Position numbers and translations under genes: made by a program
Source: Ideonella paludis
Lineage (GTDB): Bacteria > Pseudomonadota > Gammaproteobacteria > Burkholderiales > Burkholderiaceae_C
Assembly (NCBI RefSeq): GCF_018069865.1
Contig: NZ_JAGQDG010000009.1
Coordinates: forward strand, 124,001-188,000
Reading direction: 5' to 3'
Length of the DNA stretch: 64,000 nucleotides
Shown: positions 54,767 to 63,723 of the stretch, piece by piece
How positions within the stretch are numbered: position 1 is the stretch's first letter
How the letters are laid out: each line of letters begins with the position of its first letter
The notes under the pieces: model-generated
Databases searched by the model: none
What the model was told of the DNA's origin: nothing
Seen by the model: the letters and a program-made list of their open reading frames with translations, nothing else

Positions 54767-56725
54767 ATGTCCAGCTCCGCCTTGATGAGTATCGGCATGC
54801 GGGCGATGTTCGCCAGCACCGCCTCATTGCAATCCACCTCGCACAATATCGCTAACGCGAATGTCGCGGGATATTCGCGCCAAGAAACCGAAGTCGCCAC
54901 CTCCAAAGGGCAGTTCAGTGGTGCGGGCTTCTACGGCAAAGGCGTGGACGTGGTCAATGTGCGCCGCGCCCATGACCGCTTTCTGACCATGCAGGCCGCA
55001 GTGGCCACCTCCATGGCCAAGATGGACGAGGCGCGTCAGCAGCAATTGGTGCAACTCGAAGACGTCTTCCCGCCGGGCGAGCAAGGCCTGGGCTATGCCA
55101 TGGGCGACTTCTTCGCCTCCATGACCGACCTGGCGAACTCGCCATCTGACAACTCCGCACGACAAGTCGTGCTGGCCCGTGCCGCCGATGTGGCCGACCG
55201 CTTCGCCGGGGCGGCCAACCGCATCGACATCCTGCAGCGGGGCGTGGTGGCCGACCTGGAGTCCTCGGCCATCAGCGTCAACTCACTGGCCGCGCGCATC
55301 GCCGACCTGAATGATGAGATCGCGGGCTATGCCGGGCTGAACCAATTGCCCAATGACTTGCTGGACCAACGCGACTCTCTGATCAAAGAGCTGAGCGGCT
55401 TCTTGCAGGTCACCACCCTGCCCGCCAGCGACGGCACCGTGGGCATTTTCATTGCCGGCGGCCAACGCTTGGTCTTGGGGGCCGAGGCCTCGCAGATCAA
55501 GGTCAAGGACGGCGACCCAGACCCGTCCATGGCCGCACTGGTCATCTCCACACAAGGGCAGGAGTTGGACCTCAACGAAGACACCCTGGCCGGTGGCTCG
55601 ATGGCGGGCTTGATCAACTTCCAAAACCATGATTTGGTGGACGCCCGCAATATGCTGGGGCAGATGGCGGCCGCCTTTGCTGGCAAGGTCAACGAGGCGC
55701 AGTCTCGCGGCCTGGACCTGGGCAAGCCCCCGGGCCCTGGCGTGGCGCTGTTCCGCTTTGGTGGCCCGGAGGCACTGGCCTCACGCTTCAACGCCCGCGA
55801 TGGCAGCGGGCAGTTGCTGGCCTCTGTCAGCATGACGGTCACCGACCCCACGCAGCTGGCCGCCAGCGACTACGACTTGCGCTTGGACGCTGCCGGTGGT
55901 TTGCAACTGACCCGCCTGTCTGACGGCTTGGTGCGAACCATCAACAGCGGCGATGTGGTGGACGGTATGCGCGTTGACGTGGGCGGTCTGGGCCTGCAGC
56001 CCGGTGACCGCTACACCCTGCAGCCCGTGGGCCGCGCAGCCCAAGGCATGCAGCGCGCCCTGGACGACACTTTAGGGCTGGCGGCTGCGTCCCCGGTGAC
56101 GGCCACTTTCGGCGTGGGCAATACGGGCACGGCCTCGTTGCGCGAACTGTTGGTGACCGGAACGCCCGACACCCAACTGATCACCAACATCAGCTTCACC
56201 TCTGACTCAGGCGATTACACCTGGGAGTTGATCGACAGAGACACGGGCGCCTTGGTCAATGTCGGGACCGGCACCTGGAACGCGGGTGAAGGCATCAGCC
56301 TGAACGGCTTCTCGGTGACGCTCAACGGAGTCCCCAAGACCGGTGACAGCATCACCGTGGACAAGACACTCTTTCCCGGCAGCAACAACGGCAACGCCTT
56401 GGCCATGTCGTCTCTGGCGGACGATCGCATCGTCGGCATGACCTTGGACAGCAACGGCAGCCCCATTGGTGGGCGCACCGCCACCGACGCCTATGCCGCC
56501 GCCATGGCCGACATCGGCGTGCGTGTGCAAAGTTCCAAGCTGGCCACCAACATCTCCGCTGCCGCCTCGGAGCAGGCAGACAGGACGCTGGCCTCCAAGA
56601 CCGGCGTCAATTTGGACGAAGAGGCCTCGCGGCTGATTCAGTTCCAGCAGTCCTATCAAGCGGCTGCCAAGGTGCTTCAGGTTGCGCAGTCCGTGTTCGA
56701 CACCATGCTGCAACTGGGCACCTGA
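54767..56725 (+). CDS. flgK: Flagellar hook-filament junction protein FlgK (HAP1)
   Basis: 652 residues. Conserved N-terminal SIGMRAMFASTASLQSTSHNIANANVAGYSRQ and C-terminal LDEEASRLIQFQQSYQAAAKVLQVAQSVFDTMLQLGT ends that form the D0 coiled-coil; a variable middle. Exported by the flagellar type III system. 16 bases after flgJ with a GGAG ribosome site. Confidence 0.97.
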   Translation: MSSSALMSIGMRAMFASTASLQSTSHNIANANVAGYSRQETEVATSKGQFSGAGFYGKGVDVVNVRRAHDRFLTMQAAVATSMAKMDEARQQQLVQLEDVFPPGEQGLGYAMGDFFASMTDLANSPSDNSARQVVLARAADVADRFAGAANRIDILQRGVVADLESSAISVNSLAARIADLNDEIAGYAGLNQLPNDLLDQRDSLIKELSGFLQVTTLPASDGTVGIFIAGGQRLVLGAEASQIKVKDGDPDPSMAALVISTQGQELDLNEDTLAGGSMAGLINFQNHDLVDARNMLGQMAAAFAGKVNEAQSRGLDLGKPPGPGVALFRFGGPEALASRFNARDGSGQLLASVSMTVTDPTQLAASDYDLRLDAAGGLQLTRLSDGLVRTINSGDVVDGMRVDVGGLGLQPGDRYTLQPVGRAAQGMQRALDDTLGLAAASPVTATFGVGNTGTASLRELLVTGTPDTQLITNISFTSDSGDYTWELIDRDTGALVNVGTGTWNAGEGISLNGFSVTLNGVPKTGDSITVDKTLFPGSNNGNALAMSSLADDRIVGMTLDSNGSPIGGRTATDAYAAAMADIGVRVQSSKLATNISAAASEQADRTLASKTGVNLDEEASRLIQFQQSYQAAAKVLQVAQSVFDTMLQLGT

Positions 56726-56757
56726 CCGACCGAACGACTGATTGAAGGGCACACATC

Positions 56758-57957
56758 ATGATGCGCGTCTCCACCGCTAACGCCTTTGCCGCCTCGGTGA
56801 GCTCACTGCAGCGGCGCCAGCAAGACCTCACCGACGCCAATGAGCGCCTGACCAATGGCAAGCGCGTGATGCAAGCCAGCGACGACCCCACAGCGGCCGC
56901 CCGCGCCGAGCGCGCACGGGCCTTGATGCAGCGCACCGACGCCACGCAGCGCGCACTGGACGCCAGCCGCAACTCCATGACCTTGACCGAAGCCGCCTTG
57001 GCGGACGGCGGCGAGCTGTTGCAACAAGCCCGTGAGCTGCTGGCCAGCGCCGGCAACGCCAGCTTCACCGACGCCGAGCGCCGCGATGTGGCCAACCAGA
57101 TCACCGCCATCCGCAACCAACTGCTGGGTGTGGCCAACCGCTCTGACGGAACGGGCGGCTATATCTTTGCGGGCCAAGGCGCCAGCCAGCCGCCCTTCAT
57201 CGACCGGCCGGGCGGTGTGGGCTATGTCGGAACAGGCGGCGAGGTGCGCGTAGCCTCTGAAGAGCCTTTGCCGCTGACCTTGGACGGCCACCAGACCTGG
57301 CTGTCAGCCAACACCGGCAACGGCGTGTTCGTGACGCGCCCCCTCAACAGCGGCACAGCCTGGATTGACACCGGCCGCGTCACCAACCCGCAAGAGCTGA
57401 CAGGGGCAACCTACACCATTGAGTTCACCGACCTGGCCCCGGGCCAAAAGGTGTACTCCATCTTGCGCGATGGCGTGGCCACTGGCGTCTTCCAAGCCCC
57501 TTTCGACCCCACCAAGGCGATTGAGATTGACGGCATGGCTGTCAACATCAGCGGCACGCCCAGCGCCGGAGATGCGTTCGAGATTGCGCCATCACAGCCC
57601 AACCTCACCGTCTTCCAAGCACTGGACAAAGTGATCGCCGAGCTGAAGACACCAAACCGCGGCAATACCGCGGTGACCCAAACCATTCAGTCCGGCCTGC
57701 GCGACATTGATTCCGTACGCAACCACCTGCAGAGTGCCCGCAGCATGACGGGCGAAATGCTCACCCGCATCGACGGCGCCGAGGTGCGCGTACAAGACCT
57801 GAAGCTGTTCAGCGAAAACACCCGCTCTGCGGCCGAAGACCTGGACATGATCAAGGCCATCTCCGACTTCCAGAACAAGCAGTCTGGCTACCAGGCGGCC
57901 TTGCAGACTTATTCGTCCATGCAGCGCATGTCCTTGTTTGACTACATCAAAACCTGA
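56758..57957 (+). CDS. flgL: Flagellar hook-filament junction protein FlgL (HAP3)
   Basis: 399 residues. N-terminal MRVSTANAFAASVSSLQRRQQDLTDANERLTNGKRV, the FlgL/flagellin-like start (SGKR-type helix), and flagellin-like C-terminus ending SYSSMQRMSLFDYIKT-type (LQTYSSMQRMSLFDYIKT). Second hook-associated protein. Two adjacent ATGs (56758 and 56761); the family favours the second. Last gene of the flagellar block. Confidence 0.95.
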   Translation: MMRVSTANAFAASVSSLQRRQQDLTDANERLTNGKRVMQASDDPTAAARAERARALMQRTDATQRALDASRNSMTLTEAALADGGELLQQARELLASAGNASFTDAERRDVANQITAIRNQLLGVANRSDGTGGYIFAGQGASQPPFIDRPGGVGYVGTGGEVRVASEEPLPLTLDGHQTWLSANTGNGVFVTRPLNSGTAWIDTGRVTNPQELTGATYTIEFTDLAPGQKVYSILRDGVATGVFQAPFDPTKAIEIDGMAVNISGTPSAGDAFEIAPSQPNLTVFQALDKVIAELKTPNRGNTAVTQTIQSGLRDIDSVRNHLQSARSMTGEMLTRIDGAEVRVQDLKLFSENTRSAAEDLDMIKAISDFQNKQSGYQAALQTYSSMQRMSLFDYIKT

Positions 57958-57981
57958 CCACACCCACAAAGGACCGATGCG

Positions 57982-59181
57982 ATGACCGCTGCGGTATTCG
58001 ACCACCTGCTGTTGGGCGCGGGGACTGTCTTTGACGCCCGACGCCGCCCCATGGCGACCCGATTGACGCTGCACCCCTTGCACGCCGAACACAGCCCTGA
58101 TGCCACCACGCTGGTGGCCGCATTGCAGGAAGTTTGGCCGGAGACAGCTGGCGCGCTGTGGCTGAACCTCACCAGCGAGGCCAGCCTCAAGGGCTTGGTG
58201 CAGCAGACCCTGCCCAGGCATGTATTTGTGGAGGTGCCTGCATTTTTGGCAGGCGATCCCACGTGGCGCCCGCTGTGGACCTCCGATCGCACGGCGCGCG
58301 CCAGCCGGGTGCTCAAGGGCCGCCCCTTGACGCCGCTGGATCCGGCGGTGATCGGTGCTTTTGCACAAGCCATCGTTGATCGGCCGGATGATCGGCGCCT
58401 TGGCGACCAGGTGCTGGCTGACGCGCCGCCGCGCCAACTGCCTTTTGTGCAGACCGGCAACACCTGCGCCTTTGAAGTCGCTGACAGCTTCCGGCGCGGC
58501 GCCCAAGGCGTGGTGGGCTGGCCGCTCGGAGACCCTCCCGACGAACACACGGCCAAGCGTGAGATCCCCGCTGGCGTGGGCGTGGTGATGGACTTGATGC
58601 AACGCATCGAACGCGACGAAGACCCGGACGAATTGGAGCGCGTGCTGCGTCGCGCGCCCGCCCTCGCCTATCGGCTGATGCGCTTCATCAACTCCCCTGC
58701 CTTCGGGCTCTCGGTCGAGATCAACTCCTTCCAACATGCCTTGATGGTGCTGGGCACCAAACGGCTCAAGCGCTGGTTGGCGCTGTTGGTCACCGGCGCC
58801 GTGGAAGATCCGGAGTTGAAGCCGCTGATGTTCCTGGCGGTGCGCCGAGGCCTGCTGATGGAGGAACTGGTCCGTAGCCAAGGCGACGAAGGCCTGCGCA
58901 ACGAAGCCTTTATCTGCGGCGTGTTCTCTTTGTTGGACCGCATGCTGGGCCAACCCTTCGACAAGCTGCTGGAAAGCCTGCCGGTGCCGGGTCGGGTGGC
59001 AGATGCCTTGGCCTCGGCCAGCGGGCCGCTACGCCCTTGGCTGGACCTGGCGGTGGCCGTGGAGATGGAGTCGCCTTTTGACATCCAAGAAGCGACCGAT
59101 ACCCTGATGCTGGCCCCGGGCGACGTCAACCGTGCTGTCTTGATCAGCTTGCGCGCGGCATGGCAGATGCGCGAGGAATAG
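57982..59181 (+). CDS. HDOD-domain signalling protein (YuxH-like)
   Basis: 399 residues. N-terminal half is a degenerate EAL-like fold without catalytic motifs; C-terminal HDOD domain at about residues 190-375 includes RRAPALAYRLMRFINSPAFGLSVEINSFQHALMVLGTKRLKRWLALL. Proteins of this layout are proposed signal-transduction scaffolds for motility or chemotaxis in proteobacteria. Directly after flgL by 24 bases, and followed by a large sensor kinase, so it may take part in motility control. No catalytic role can be stated. Confidence 0.85.
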   Translation: MTAAVFDHLLLGAGTVFDARRRPMATRLTLHPLHAEHSPDATTLVAALQEVWPETAGALWLNLTSEASLKGLVQQTLPRHVFVEVPAFLAGDPTWRPLWTSDRTARASRVLKGRPLTPLDPAVIGAFAQAIVDRPDDRRLGDQVLADAPPRQLPFVQTGNTCAFEVADSFRRGAQGVVGWPLGDPPDEHTAKREIPAGVGVVMDLMQRIERDEDPDELERVLRRAPALAYRLMRFINSPAFGLSVEINSFQHALMVLGTKRLKRWLALLVTGAVEDPELKPLMFLAVRRGLLMEELVRSQGDEGLRNEAFICGVFSLLDRMLGQPFDKLLESLPVPGRVADALASASGPLRPWLDLAVAVEMESPFDIQEATDTLMLAPGDVNRAVLISLRAAWQMREE

Positions 59182-59237
59182 CCGCCTAGGACCTGACTCG
59201 GCGCGTACACTCAGCGGGTGACCTCTTCTTCACCCGC

Positions 59238-62186
59238 ATGACGACGCCACCACCTGTTCTTCCCCCTCGCCCCGCTGGCCCTGGCAGCTCGGTGCGCCGA
59301 GCCCTGGACAGCGAGCTCTCCGAGCTGTTCGCCATCAGCCCTCAGGCGCTGATGCTGTTCGACAAAACGGGCCGGATCTGGCAGAGCAACGCCCCGCTCC
59401 TGGGCTTGGCCGGCCGCGTCAGCCACCTCGGTGAATTGGGTGAGGCCTTGGTCGCCCTCTTGGGCTGGCCGGGCGAGCTGCCCGGCGTGGGGCTGACCCG
59501 CGAGCGCGAGGGCTGGATCGAAGCCCCCCAAGACCAGCGCCTGCGTGCCCGCATCCGAGTGCGCTCCGCCGGCACAGCCATGCCCCCGCGCTGGCTGGCC
59601 CAGATTGAGGATCTGAGTGCCGAAGATGCACGCGACCTCTCCAAAATTGAGATCACCGCCCTGATGGGCACGGCGGGTGTGGGCGTCGCCACCTACGACT
59701 CAGCCCGCGGCTGGGTCACCAGCTCGGCCGGACGCGGCGCCGGCGGCGGCAGCGCGGGGGGCGATGGCGGCCCCAGCACCGCGCTGATGTCTATCGGCCG
59801 CGATGTGGTGGAGCCAGCCTCCCTGCCCGAGTATGAACGCCTGCAGCAGGCCCTGCGCAAGCGCGAGCATGTCGAAGTGCGCTACGCCGTGCGGCACCGC
59901 GACACAGGCCAGCGCTGGCTGATGAGCCGGGTCGAGCCTGCCGAACTCAGCCCCGGCCGACCGGTCTGCACGGTGGTAACGCTGGATGTGAGCGAAGAAG
60001 AGAGCAGCCGGCAACGCAACGCCCAACTGCTGCGTGAGCTGAGCACCATCCTCGACCTCAACCCCGCCGGCATGGCCTATCTGCGTGGCAGCGAGGTGCT
60101 GCGCAGCAACCGCCGGTTTGAGTCGCTATTGGGCCTGCCCGCGGGCAGTGCGACCGGCCAAAGCTTTGACAACCTGCTGGTCCGTGCCGGCGTACCGGGC
60201 GCTTCAGCCCGCCAAGCCCTGCTGAACGCGGTGCAGCAAGGCTTGTGCGAGGTCGAGTACCAACTCCCTATCAGCACGCAGCGGCCCCAGCCCGTGTGGG
60301 TGTCTCTGGCCTTGCGCCGCGCCTCTGAAGGCGGCCCCGGCCCCAGCGAGATCGTCGCGGTGCTGACCGACATCACCCGCTTGCGTGCGCAGCAAGCCGA
60401 GATGGAAGGCCTGGAGCGCGAACGCGAGCTGATGTTCAGCCTGTCTGATGTCGGCATCATCTACCAGCGCGAGGGCCGCATTGAGCGCGCCAACCAAGCC
60501 ATTGCCGAGATGACCGGCCGGCCGCAAGAGTCGCTGAAGGGCTTGGCGCTGTCCGAGCTTTATGAGGACGAGCGGGCTTATTTGAACTACAGCGCGCATG
60601 AGCGGCGCGACCTGACTCTGCACGGCCGAGCCGTGGGCGAGCGGCGCCTGACGCGGCGCGATGGGTCCGGTTTTTGGGCGCAGGTCAGCGTGCGCCCGGT
60701 CGACCCGCAAGATCCCGGCGCCGGCGCCATCTGCTCGTTTGTGAGTGTGGATGAGCGCCGCCGAGCCCGCGAGACCCTGCTGGTGCAGGCCGATCGCACG
60801 CGGGCGATTCTCGACTCCGTGCTGGTGGGCATCGTCACCGTGGGCGACCAAGGCATTGAGTGGATGAACCGCTCGGCGCGCCGGATGTTTGGCGGCGAGC
60901 TGGCTGACTTCATCGCCCAGCCCATCTCGGTGGTGGCGTCCGATGACCCCGAGCACCCGCTGCGCCGCACCAACTGGCTGGCCACGCTGGAAGAAGGCCA
61001 GGCCGAGACCTTTGAGTGCAAGCTCACGGCCCGCGACGGGCGTGATTTTTGGGTGGTGGGCAATGCCGTGGTCACGGGCCGCGACAGCGGCGCCGGCCAA
61101 CTGACGTTCGCCTTGTTGGACATCGAGCGCCGCCGCGAGGCCGAGGCGCAAATTGCCCAGGCCCGCGCCAGCCTGCAACGCATCATCGAGACCGCGCCGC
61201 TGGCGATCGCCCTGTTCGACGCCAGCAATCAGCAGGTCTTGCAGCTCAACCAGGCCATGACGGGCTTTGCCCGGCGCCCGGCCAGCGAGATCCTCTCCCG
61301 CCCACCGGCCCTGTGGTTGACCGGCCCTGAGGCCGCCGCGCTGAACGCCGACCTGCACCACGCCATGGCCACGCACGAGATGGTGCGCCGTGAGCTGCAG
61401 CGTGAGGCCGACCCTGACACCGGCGATGCCGCAGAGGTCTGGGACATGCGCATCGTCTCGCTGCAAGCGGGTAACGACGATGAAGAGCAATTGCTCTTGG
61501 TAGCCAGTGACGTGACCGAGCAACGCGCGGCTGATGAAGCCCGCCTGGTGGCAGCCATTTCGCAGCGGGAGATGCTGATCAAAGAAGTGCATCACCGCAT
61601 CAAGAACAACTTGCAAGGCGTGGCCGGGCTTTTGCAGCAAAACGCCCAGCGCCACCCGGAGGCTGCGGCCGCCATTGCCGAGGCCGTGGGTCATGTCCAT
61701 GCCATTGCTCAAGTGCACGGCCTGCAGGTGGGCATGACGGGGCCGCTGCGGGTGCAAAAGGTGATCGAGGCCATCGCCACCTCGGTGCAACGCATGTTCG
61801 GCCGCACCATCAGCTTGGAGGTCAGCGGTCCCTCGCCCCAGCGCTTTGCGCTGACAGAAGCCGACTCGATTCCCATCGCCCTGACCATCAACGAACTGTT
61901 CACCAACGCCATCAAGCACAGCGGCGGCGGCGAGGCGGCTGCGCTAGGCCCCGGTCATGACATCCGCTGCAGCCTAGAGGTCGGGCAAAACGACCTCTGC
62001 ATCAGCGTGCGCAACCGCGGCCGTTTGGCGCCGGACTTCCACATCAGCCAGATCCCATCGGGCATTTCTGGCTTAGGGCTGGTGCGCGCCCTGCTGCCCC
62101 GAAAAGGTGCGGCCATCTCCCTGGAAGCGGACGGCGACGATGTCGTGGCGCGATTACGCCTGTCACCGCCTGCGGTCGCGGTCTAG
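59238..62186 (+). CDS. Multi-PAS HisKA_2-type sensor histidine kinase
   Basis: 982 residues, no transmembrane segment. Six PAS-like repeats can be picked out by their starts near residues 29, 142, 269, 398, 524 and 648 (e.g. STILDLNPAGMAYLR, MFSLSDVGIIYQREGRIERANQAI, ILDSVLVGIVTVGDQGIEWMNRSA). Then a HisKA_2 dimerisation domain with EVHHRIKNNLQ (His near 785) and an HATPase with NELFTNAIKH and GLGLVRAL. This subfamily usually partners with receiver-ANTAR regulators, and one is encoded 83 bases downstream. Cytoplasmic sensor of redox, oxygen or a metabolite; ligand unknown. Confidence 0.9.
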   Translation: MTTPPPVLPPRPAGPGSSVRRALDSELSELFAISPQALMLFDKTGRIWQSNAPLLGLAGRVSHLGELGEALVALLGWPGELPGVGLTREREGWIEAPQDQRLRARIRVRSAGTAMPPRWLAQIEDLSAEDARDLSKIEITALMGTAGVGVATYDSARGWVTSSAGRGAGGGSAGGDGGPSTALMSIGRDVVEPASLPEYERLQQALRKREHVEVRYAVRHRDTGQRWLMSRVEPAELSPGRPVCTVVTLDVSEEESSRQRNAQLLRELSTILDLNPAGMAYLRGSEVLRSNRRFESLLGLPAGSATGQSFDNLLVRAGVPGASARQALLNAVQQGLCEVEYQLPISTQRPQPVWVSLALRRASEGGPGPSEIVAVLTDITRLRAQQAEMEGLERERELMFSLSDVGIIYQREGRIERANQAIAEMTGRPQESLKGLALSELYEDERAYLNYSAHERRDLTLHGRAVGERRLTRRDGSGFWAQVSVRPVDPQDPGAGAICSFVSVDERRRARETLLVQADRTRAILDSVLVGIVTVGDQGIEWMNRSARRMFGGELADFIAQPISVVASDDPEHPLRRTNWLATLEEGQAETFECKLTARDGRDFWVVGNAVVTGRDSGAGQLTFALLDIERRREAEAQIAQARASLQRIIETAPLAIALFDASNQQVLQLNQAMTGFARRPASEILSRPPALWLTGPEAAALNADLHHAMATHEMVRRELQREADPDTGDAAEVWDMRIVSLQAGNDDEEQLLLVASDVTEQRAADEARLVAAISQREMLIKEVHHRIKNNLQGVAGLLQQNAQRHPEAAAAIAEAVGHVHAIAQVHGLQVGMTGPLRVQKVIEAIATSVQRMFGRTISLEVSGPSPQRFALTEADSIPIALTINELFTNAIKHSGGGEAAALGPGHDIRCSLEVGQNDLCISVRNRGRLAPDFHISQIPSGISGLGLVRALLPRKGAAISLEADGDDVVARLRLSPPAVAV

Positions 62187-62269
62187 CGCCGGCTGTTTTT
62201 CTCGCGAACAAGCCGCTTGCACTTGAGTGACAATCGCGGCATAAGGCAGCTTCGCAGCGTGATGAACCC

Positions 62270-62932
62270 ATGAGTGGCAAGGGCAAGATTCTGGTGGTGG
62301 ACGATGACCGGCTGGTGTTGGCCACGGTCACCCACGGCCTGAGCCGGGCTGGGTATGAGGTCATTGACGCCGACAACGGTGATGACGCCATCTTGCTGGC
62401 CCGCGAGCACCGCCCTGATTTAGCCCTGCTGGACATCCGCATGGAAGGCAAGTCGGGCTTTGATGTCGCTGCCTATCTGCGCGAGTATCTGGGCACGCCC
62501 TTCATGTTTCTCTCGGCCTTTGCCGACGACGACACGGTCAACCAAGTCAAAGCCTTGGGCGCCGTGGCCTATCTGGTCAAGCCGCTGGACATTGCCCAGA
62601 TCGTCCCCACTGTCGAGGCCGCGCTCTCCAGTGTGCGTGCACAGCCTCGGGTGCGCCCGGTAGCGGGAGAACGCCTGGCGCCCCAGCCCGCCGCCATGCC
62701 TGCCGCCGCGGGCACCAGCGTGCCTGCCTTTGCCCCCAGCCCTGCGGGCAACCCCTTGGCCGACGCCGTGCCGATTGCCGTGGGCGTGTTGATGCACCGC
62801 TATTCCCTGCCCCGCGCTGAGGCGCTGGAGCGCCTGCAACGCCTGGCCACCGCCGACGGCCGCACCCTCAGCCAGCAGGCCACCGCGCTGCTGGACGCTG
62901 TGGAGCTGCTGGCCCGCCCTGCCGCAGGCTGA
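62270..62932 (+). CDS. Response regulator with C-terminal ANTAR RNA-binding domain
   Basis: 220 residues. Receiver domain [15 protein letters not shown] with acceptor Asp55 in LLDIRMEG and Lys in YLVKPLD; a Pro/Ala linker at about 125-160; then an ANTAR domain ([30 protein letters not shown]) from about residue 165. ANTAR regulators such as NasT/EutV stop premature transcription termination by binding paired hairpins in target mRNA leaders. No two-hairpin terminator leader was recognised in this window, so its target is elsewhere. The cognate kinase is the upstream gene. Confidence 0.92.
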   Translation: MSGKGKILVVDDDRLVLATVTHGLSRAGYEVIDADNGDDAILLAREHRPDLALLDIRMEGKSGFDVAAYLREYLGTPFMFLSAFADDDTVNQVKALGAVAYLVKPLDIAQIVPTVEAALSSVRAQPRVRPVAGERLAPQPAAMPAAAGTSVPAFAPSPAGNPLADAVPIAVGVLMHRYSLPRAEALERLQRLATADGRTLSQQATALLDAVELLARPAAG

Positions 62933-62960
62933 GCCTCTTTCATCTCTCCTTTTTTTTGCC

Positions 62961-63482
62961 ATGCCGCTGTACCAACTGGGCGAACACGCCCCTGAGATCG
63001 CCGATTCCGCCTATGTGGCTGACGAGGCCACCTTGATCGGCAAAGTCACTCTGCACGACAACAGCTCTGTCTGGAGCGGTGTCGTGATCCGGGGCGACAA
63101 CGAGCGCATCACCATCGGCGAGGGCAGCAATGTCCAGGAGGGCACGGTGATGCACACCGACATGGGCTACCCATTGACCATTGCGGCGAATGTCACCATC
63201 GGCCACCAAGCCATGCTGCATGGCTGCACCGTGGGCGAAGGCTCGCTGATTGGCATCCAGGCGGTGGTGCTCAATGGCGCGGTGATCGGCCAGCATTGCC
63301 TGGTGGGCGCGGGGGCCGTGGTCACCGAGGGCAAGACCTTCCCCGACCGCTCGCTCATCTTGGGCGCTCCGGCCAAGGTGGTGCGCACCCTGAGCGACGA
63401 GGACGTGGCCCGCTTGCAGGCCAGTGCCGCCAGCTATCGCCAGCGCGCTCAGCTGTTTAAGACCCAGCTCAAGCGGCTTTGA
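62961..63482 (+). CDS. Gamma-carbonic anhydrase-like hexapeptide protein (YrdA/PaaY type)
   Basis: 173 residues. Left-handed beta-helix hexapeptide repeats (I/V-G-x4 periods): [51 protein letters not shown], and [44 protein letters not shown]. The His residues in VMHTD, IGHQ and LHGC sit where gamma-class carbonic anhydrases bind their metal; Zn/Fe binding is likely. CoA-hydrolase activity (PaaY-like) is an alternative. Single gene; catalytic status unproven. Confidence 0.92.
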   Translation: MPLYQLGEHAPEIADSAYVADEATLIGKVTLHDNSSVWSGVVIRGDNERITIGEGSNVQEGTVMHTDMGYPLTIAANVTIGHQAMLHGCTVGEGSLIGIQAVVLNGAVIGQHCLVGAGAVVTEGKTFPDRSLILGAPAKVVRTLSDEDVARLQASAASYRQRAQLFKTQLKRL

Positions 63483-63496
63483 CCGAGCTTTATTCG

Positions 63497-63523
63497 GTGG
63501 TCGGCCCCAAAAGCCGACACCAC
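63497..63523 (+). other. Hairpin downstream of the gamma-carbonic anhydrase gene
   Basis: GTGG-TCGGC pairs with GCCGA-(CA)-CCAC: nine base pairs with a two-base bulge and a seven-base loop. Placement 14 bases after the stop suggests transcript end, though no T-tract follows. Confidence 0.45.
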
Positions 63524-63553
63524 GGGCGCCGGATTTCCACTACCATCGCGCCC

Positions 63554-63652
63554 ATGTCAGATCTGAGCCCCCTGTTGATCGGAGATCACCTCGCACGCAG
63601 CGTGCGCGGCATCCCCTGCTCGCCGCCGGGCCTGCTCCCAAACCTGCGCTGA
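63554..63652 (+). CDS. Possible 32-residue leader peptide upstream of hpd
   Basis: A short ORF beginning [16 protein letters not shown] ends 71 bases before hpd; no ribosome site is obvious and no known family is recognised. A small hairpin (CCCCG-TTTGC-CGGGG, 63671-63685) lies between the ORF and hpd. It may be a regulatory leader or noise. Confidence 0.25.
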   Translation: MSDLSPLLIGDHLARSVRGIPCSPPGLLPNLR

Positions 63653-63723
63653 GTCATCGCGCACCGAAGTCCCCGTTTGCCGGGGCACCCCCGTTCAATG
63701 TTTGGTTTTTGCAGGAGCCCGTC

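Noticed and set aside
60204-61919. Minus-strand 571-codon frame opposite the PAS kinase
   Set aside because: Shadow frame without domain similarity.
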